From Tetracentron sinense (lineage: Eukaryota > Streptophyta > Magnoliopsida > Trochodendrales > Trochodendraceae), in assembly GCA_015143295.1 (NCBI GenBank), contig CM026565.1:15684041-15748040 (forward strand): a stretch of DNA of 64,000 bases. Direction: 5' to 3'. Of the stretch, positions 59,364-64,000 are shown one piece after another. The notes under the pieces are model-generated. The model did no database searches, had not been told where the DNA came from, and saw only the letters and a program-made list of their open reading frames with translations. The stretch's first letter is position 1; each line of letters opens with the position of its first letter. Made by a program: the position numbers and the translations under genes.

Positions 59364-61104
59364 GGTTGATTTCTTACCTTGGGAAAATTTGAATCTGTAC
59401 AAGGATACCATGGGAAGTAGTGTTAGAGTAACTCAAATCTTGCAATAGATCTCCGTTTCCATGCCAGCTTCAACTGTTAATTTTCAGTGAGAACTTCCAG
59501 TTCCAGCTGTGATGGACTGCCAGTATGCAGCTTTGTCCTTGGTGGCTCTGGACCGATTATTGAAAAATTTCTGTTCGACTGGAGCGGTAAGAGAAGGTGC
59601 AAATGTAAGGTTTTTAGTTCTGTAAAAAGAAAAAAAAGTGCTATATTGCTATGTAAAACAGTTGACTTTCAGAGTTGGAAAAGGGGATTGCTTTATGTTC
59701 AACAGATCTCAGAGGTAAATGGTATTTTATTTGGGAGGCGGTAGTTCACACCGATTTGGGGAATTCTCTGGCATCTCTTTCATTTTTCTGTGAACATCCC
59801 AACTGGTATGATAGTGCTGCAGTATGAGATACTTTTATCACCACATTAAGTGGCCTGGCCTTTCGCCGTTCATTTCTTGAAGAAAAGTTAACATCATCAC
59901 ATTCTGACTTAAATTTGCTTGAAAGATCATTCACAGCATATGCACGAGTATAAATTATAAGATCATTTCCTGTAAATTATAAAAGATCATTTAGTTCGTT
60001 CCTTGCCTGAACTAATTTCTGATGCTCAAACCATTTGTATCTCCTTCCTGGTTTTTTATAAAGATACCACCAATTTTTCTTTTACCTCATCAGTGTTTTT
60101 TGTTCATGAAGTGGAAGAGCATGCGAGATTAAGACTTCCTCTGAGTCTATTTGAACTGCTTCAGGAATTCTCGAATGTCAGGATTTGAATACCCTATTAT
60201 TCTTCAGGTACCACACTTTTCCTTTTATAGAAGTTTAGTTTCTAAATAAAATGAAAGGAATATTCCGGTACAATATCCAAATTGGGTAGTTGTGATTCAC
60301 TTGCTGTGCTAAAGCCAGTATTGCTTGAATCCAACATGAGGATCTTATATTCAGAAGGCAAGGTTTAAAACCCTGGCAAATTCCTTTTTAATCACCTAAT
60401 ATCAACTTGGGTAATCAATAGCGGACTGCGCATTCGTCTCAGCTTGCGAGATCTACAGGCTGCCCCGTGTACCTTTAATTTAGCATCCATTATCTGTGGC
60501 CCTTTTAGGACGCATTAACTGTGGTTACGATTTACTCACTCTTAGGGTTCATCCATTTAACCTTGATTTAAAAATAAATACAAAAAATCTGAAGTTAGTT
60601 AGGCTTAAACACAGTTAAAGGGGAACAGAATGGGAAGGCATTCGGCTAGGGGTTGGCTAATCTATGCTCTTCTCAACTTTGGTATTAGGTTGTTCTATAT
60701 CCAATTACAAAGCCTCACCTTTTTTTTTTTTTTTTTTTTTTAAAAGCAAGAAAAAGAAAAGAATCTAATACTATGAATATAGCGGAGGTCATTTGGGTGA
60801 TACATGCCCTCATTTACTTTGATTGTTGTTTGTTCTTTTCAATATTTTGGGTTTTTCTTTTTGATTTCTTTTCAAAATGCTCCATAGAGGAAGTTCTTTT
60901 CAATATTGGCAGTGGGTTACTGTGCTCGTTTGATTTCAAGCTATCACTGATTATGCTTATAGTTGTAATGGATAATCTTATTTTGTTACCCCATTGTCAA
61001 TAACTAAATAATCTCGTTTAGTTCACTTAGAAGCAGAATAAAACTGGTTCTAAAATCATAATCAATGGTTACAATGGTTTGTAAAGTCTCTACTCTATGA
61101 TAAT
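59364..61104 (+). other. Downstream of CENP-O stop
   Basis: Starts with the presumed 3' UTR, then the coding-like stretch described separately, then AT-rich DNA with a T22 run at 60720-60742. No clear poly(A) signal choice can be made. Confidence 0.45.
59480..60190 (+). pseudogene. Unrecognised coding-like stretch, possibly gene fragment
   Basis: Several plus-strand segments read like protein. 59486-59590: LPVPAVMDCQYAALSLVALD then RLLKNFCSTGA, with a GT after it. 59732-59824: WEAVVHTDLGNSLASLSFFC then EHPNWYDSAAV, a TGA at 59825-59827, and the same frame continues DTFITTLSGLAFRRSFLEEK and LLERSFTAYARV. 60090-60188: VFFVHEVEEHARLRLPLSLF then ELLQEFSNVRI and a stop. They may be exons and read-through introns of a second gene copy that is now a pseudogene. 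I cannot name the family. Confidence 0.4.
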
Positions 61105-61285
61105 TGTAACGGATAAAATTCGTAAAAATGAGTAAAAAGAAGGGGTAAAATAGGGATTTCTCATGCTAACAAATTCTAACAATTTAGCCGACATAAGCCC
61201 ACTTGGGCTATGTGCTGGCTCTCTTGAGTGTTGTCTGACAGGTGACTTCATCATGACTACACAAGTCATGATGACTCCAAATGCC

Positions 61286-61293
61286 TATAAATA
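61286..61293 (+). promoter_or_regulatory. Putative TATA box of element E LTR
   Basis: TATAAATA, repeated at 63664 in the right LTR. A purine-rich leader follows about 30 bases later. Confidence 0.6.
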
Positions 61294-61544
61294 AGCAAGA
61301 ATCACCAGAAAGAATAGGAGGATGGTGCGAAAGGCAAGAGAGGAGAGAAATGGAAGAAGAAGAAGAGGAAGAGGGAGATCTGAGAAGCTTGAGTCATTCA
61401 CACCCCTACCCCAAAGGGCTATGCAGGCGGCCACTCACCTGATTCTCTCATCTTCCTTTGGTGTTATCCGGCTACTTGATGCTCTTTATGGCCTCACAAT
61501 CTATTATGGTCACCGGATTCTCTCAAATAGGCCGTGAATGGTGC

Positions 61545-62102
61545 TAAAGCCGTTATAGCGTTGTCTGCTGTGAATGGTGCCGAAGCCGTTGTAGCGTTGT
61601 CTACTGTGAATAGTGCCGAATCCGTTGTCACGTTGTGTTGTGCATAGTGCCGAGCTCGTTGTCCGTTGTCTGATGCACAACGTACACGTTGTCTGATGCA
61701 CAACGTACCCGTTGTCTGATGCACAACGGATGCACAACGTATACGTTGCTAGAGCTATGTTATCCGAGCTAGAGCTATGTTATCCGAGCTAGAGCTACGT
61801 TGTCAGAGCTACGTTGTCGGTGCCTTATCCGAGCTGCGTTGTCAGAGCTACGTTGTCTGTGCCTTATCTGAGTTACGTTGTCTGTGCCTTATCTGAGCTA
61901 CGTTGTCAGAGCTACGTTGTCGGTGCCTTATCAGAGCTACGTTGTCTGTGCCTTATCTGAGCTACGTTGTCGGTGCCTTGTCCGAGCTACGTTATCTGAG
62001 CTACGTTGTCAGAGCTACGTTGTCCGTGCCTTATCAGAGCTACGTTGTCTGTGCCTTATCCGAGCTACGTTGTCAGAGCTACGTTGTCTGAGCCATATTC
62101 TT
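61545..62102 (+). repeat. Short tandem repeats in LTR of E
   Basis: Two families: GAATGGTGCCGAAGCCGTTGT-type units of about 47 bp (61545-61660) with CACAACGTA(C/T)(A/C)CGTTGTCTGATG units, and GAGCTACGTTGTC(A/T)GTGCCTTATC-type units of about 24-45 bp (61746-62102). Open frames across them are by-products of the repeats. Confidence 0.9.
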
Positions 62103-62386
62103 TGTGCCTACTGAGCTACAATCTCCAGAGCATAACACCAGAGCTCGTCCTCAAGTGCATATACCCAGTGACCTCACGATAAGTATCTCTATACTATTAT
62201 GTTCATATGTTCATGTGCTTGTGCCTTATGTTCATGTGTTTGTGCCTTATACTGACTTTATCATCGGAGCTTATTTCAGGGTGCACACCCGCACCCTCAG
62301 ACTCATTCACAGGTGGAGTTTTGCTATCATTCCTTTACCAGCTGAGCAGCTACAGACGTGTGGCATGTACGGGATTTTCCCTTTCA

Positions 62387-63482
62387 AAATGGCGCCGTTT
62401 GTGGGAATACGTTGTGCCGAATCCGTTGTCACGTTGTCTGTTATGAGTAGTGCTGAGCTCGTTGTCCGTTGTGAGTTGCACAACGTACTCGTTGTCTGAT
62501 GCACAACATATACGCTGTTTGTGCCTTATCCGAGCTACGTCTGAATGGGGCTTTCACTGCATGGCAACAATCAAGAGGTAATTATCGAGTGCATTCTCAT
62601 CCTCAAATGATTTATCAATTGAACTGTCCAGTGCATGCTCTGGTGAATTTTCAATATCAAGTGAATTTCGAAGTGACTTATCAAGTGAAAGATCAAGAGA
62701 AGCGACCAGTGCCATATCAAGTAAAAAACATCGTGAATGCAATGTCAAATGATGTCTTATCTGATATGTCTGAATACGGTGATGAGACACTTGTAGCTTC
62801 TTAATGACATGTCATCCGAGCAAGGTGTCTTACCACACGGTTCAACACATATCTAAGCATGATGCTCACTACGGGACCTCTGTGACTCAGTCAGATGCAT
62901 TGCTCGGTAAGCGACCAATTGACTTATTTTTATGCAATGCCATCTGAGCATGGTGTCATGATGCCCCATTACGAGTCATTCGCGTGAGATAGCATTTGTC
63001 TATATTTATGATGATTTTTACTGCAAACTCATCTCTGTGCTTATCAAGTGAATCTCTGTGCTCATGCATCTTCACGTGTTCATGCACATTCTCGTGCTCG
63101 AAGTACCTAATGACTTCATTTTTCTTGGTGTTGTGATACATGTACATTCCCGTTGCTCTCTAACACATGCTCTGAGGTACTATGCACGAGAAGCAATTGC
63201 TCTGACCTGACTAGGGGCTGATACAAGCTCGTCTTCGCTGGCACAAGCCCGTCCTCGTTGATGAAAGTTCCTCTTTGTTGTTCGCAAGCTCGGCCTCGTT
63301 GTCAATGATTCGCTCTAACTCCTCGGCGAGCTCTACCTCCACAACATCAGTCTTCATGGGAAAGCACAACGTATTAGTGAGAACGAAGCACCTACAATGG
63401 AAGAGAGCGGAGAGTGAGAATTTTACCCATGAAGTATTCTCGGCACCTCGAACGGAGTCCAAGGCACCGAGAAGGGGATAAA
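62387..63482 (+). other. Internal region of element E
   Basis: Non-coding. The first 150 bases repeat LTR phrases (GCCGAATCCGTTGTCACGTTG, GAGCTCGTTGTCCGTTG, CACAACGTACTCGTTGTCTGATG). The rest has repeated ATCAAGTGAA phrases (62610-62720) and ends in a purine tract. No conserved protein motif. Confidence 0.7.
62390..62407 (+). other. Primer-binding site of element E
   Basis: TGGCGCCGTTTGTGGGAA lies three bases after the LTR end. It differs from the Met type TGGTATCAGAGC used by elements A, B, C and copia. Confidence 0.75.
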
Positions 63483-64000
63483 TGTAACGGATAAAATTCG
63501 TAAAAAGGAGTAAAAAGAAGGGGTAAAATAAGGATTTCTCATGCTAACAAATTCTAACAATTTAGCCGACATAAGCCCACTTGGGCTATGTGCTGGCTCT
63601 CTTGAGTGTTGTCTGACAGGTGACTTCATCATGACTACACAAGACATGATGACTCCAAATGCCTATAAATAAGCAAGAATCACCAGAAAGAACAGGAGGA
63701 TGGTGCGAAAGGCAAGAGATGAGAGAAAGGGAAGAAGAAGAAGAGGAAGAGGGAGATCTGAGAAGCTTGAGTCATTCACACCCCTACCCCAAAGGGCTAT
63801 GCAGGCGGCCACTCACCTGATTCTCTCATCTTCCTTTGGTGTTATCCTGCTACTTGATGCTCTTTATGGCCTCACAATCTATTATGGTCACCGGATTCTC
63901 TCAAATAGGCCGTGAATGGTGCTAAAGCCGTTGTAGCGTTGTCTGCTGTGAATGGTGCCGAAGCCGTTGTAGCGTTGTCTACTGTGAATAGTGCCGAATC
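63483..64000 (+). repeat. Right LTR of element E, cut by window edge
   Basis: Matches 61105-61622 with 8 substitutions and no gap. It follows a purine tract (GAGAAGGGGATAAA). Confidence 0.9.

Larger units (their letters stand above)
61105..62386 (+). repeat. Left LTR of element E (1,282 bp)
   Basis: Starts TGTAACGGATAAAATTCG and ends CCCTTTCA. A TATA box lies at 61286. The downstream half is almost wholly short tandem repeats. Confidence 0.85.
61105..64000 (+). mobile_element. Non-coding LTR retrotransposon E (LARD-like)
   Basis: Left LTR 61105-62386, primer-binding site from 62390, internal region to 63482, right LTR from 63483 running off the edge. No gag or pol sequence is present in the 1.1-kb internal part, so it would depend on a relative. 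The primer-binding core TGGCGCCGT is the type found in Tat/Athila-lineage Ty3 elements and their large non-autonomous derivatives. The LTRs differ at 8 of 518 compared positions with no gaps, so it is the youngest LTR element here; it looks structurally whole as far as seen. Confidence 0.85.

Noticed and set aside
60003-60188. Stand-alone 61-codon gene
   Set aside because: Only its last 33 codons look protein-like and the start reads as intron; included in the coding-like stretch instead.
61878-62114. Overlapping repetitive frames (SELRC-type repeats)
   Set aside because: By-product of the GAGCTACGTTGTC tandem repeats in the LTR of element E.

Overview
This is nuclear DNA of a flowering plant. 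It is AT-rich and packed with plant retrotransposons (Ty1/copia, Ty3/gypsy, RNase H-bearing L1 LINEs) and hAT-type non-autonomous DNA elements. No tRNA, rRNA, organellar or bacterial gene was found. The species cannot be fixed from the sequence; very large TE-filled introns suggest a TE-rich, medium to large genome.

The one host gene I can support runs through almost the whole window on the plus strand. It is a plant homologue of the inner-kinetochore protein CENP-O (Mcm21). Six exons (8608-8665, 9341-9477, 9624-9680, 41991-42088, 58613-58824, 59293-59363) join through GT-AG introns into one open frame of 210 codons plus TAG. The N-terminal exons lie left of the window or were not recognised. 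Two introns are huge, 32.3 kb and 16.5 kb, and hold most of the mobile DNA.

Layout: 1-3207, 5' end of a minus-strand Ty3/gypsy element A with a 2.8 kb LTR; 4113-5268, LINE remnant; 7127-8042, hAT-like element; 8608-9680, three CENP-O exons; 10385-11065, hAT-like element; 13589-30993, Ty1/copia element holding a nested Ty3/gypsy element B, which itself holds a 6.5 kb LINE and a small LINE tail; 31483-38548, minus-strand Ty3/gypsy chromovirus-like element C, holding a LINE and a hAT MITE; 38642-about 40768, lone LTR-like sequence D; 41991-42088, exon; 42971-53803, short LINE copies and several hAT MITEs; 53871-57606, 5'-truncated LINE; 58613-59363, last two exons; 59480-60190, unrecognised coding-like stretch; 61105-64000, young non-coding LTR element E running off the right edge.

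The most interesting points are: the CENP-O gene with TE-swollen introns; a LINE whose sense 3' end is a hairpin followed by oligo(T), with an exact 12-bp target duplication; a 21-bp LINE insertion with its own 12-bp target duplication; an LTR grown to about 4.5 kb by two tandem arrays of 182 and 140 bp period; and an age conflict between the nested element and its host. The gene call rests on remembered family similarity plus exact splice and frame logic. Mobile-element limits rest mostly on target duplications and terminal repeats seen directly. I did not find a clearly new coding system.
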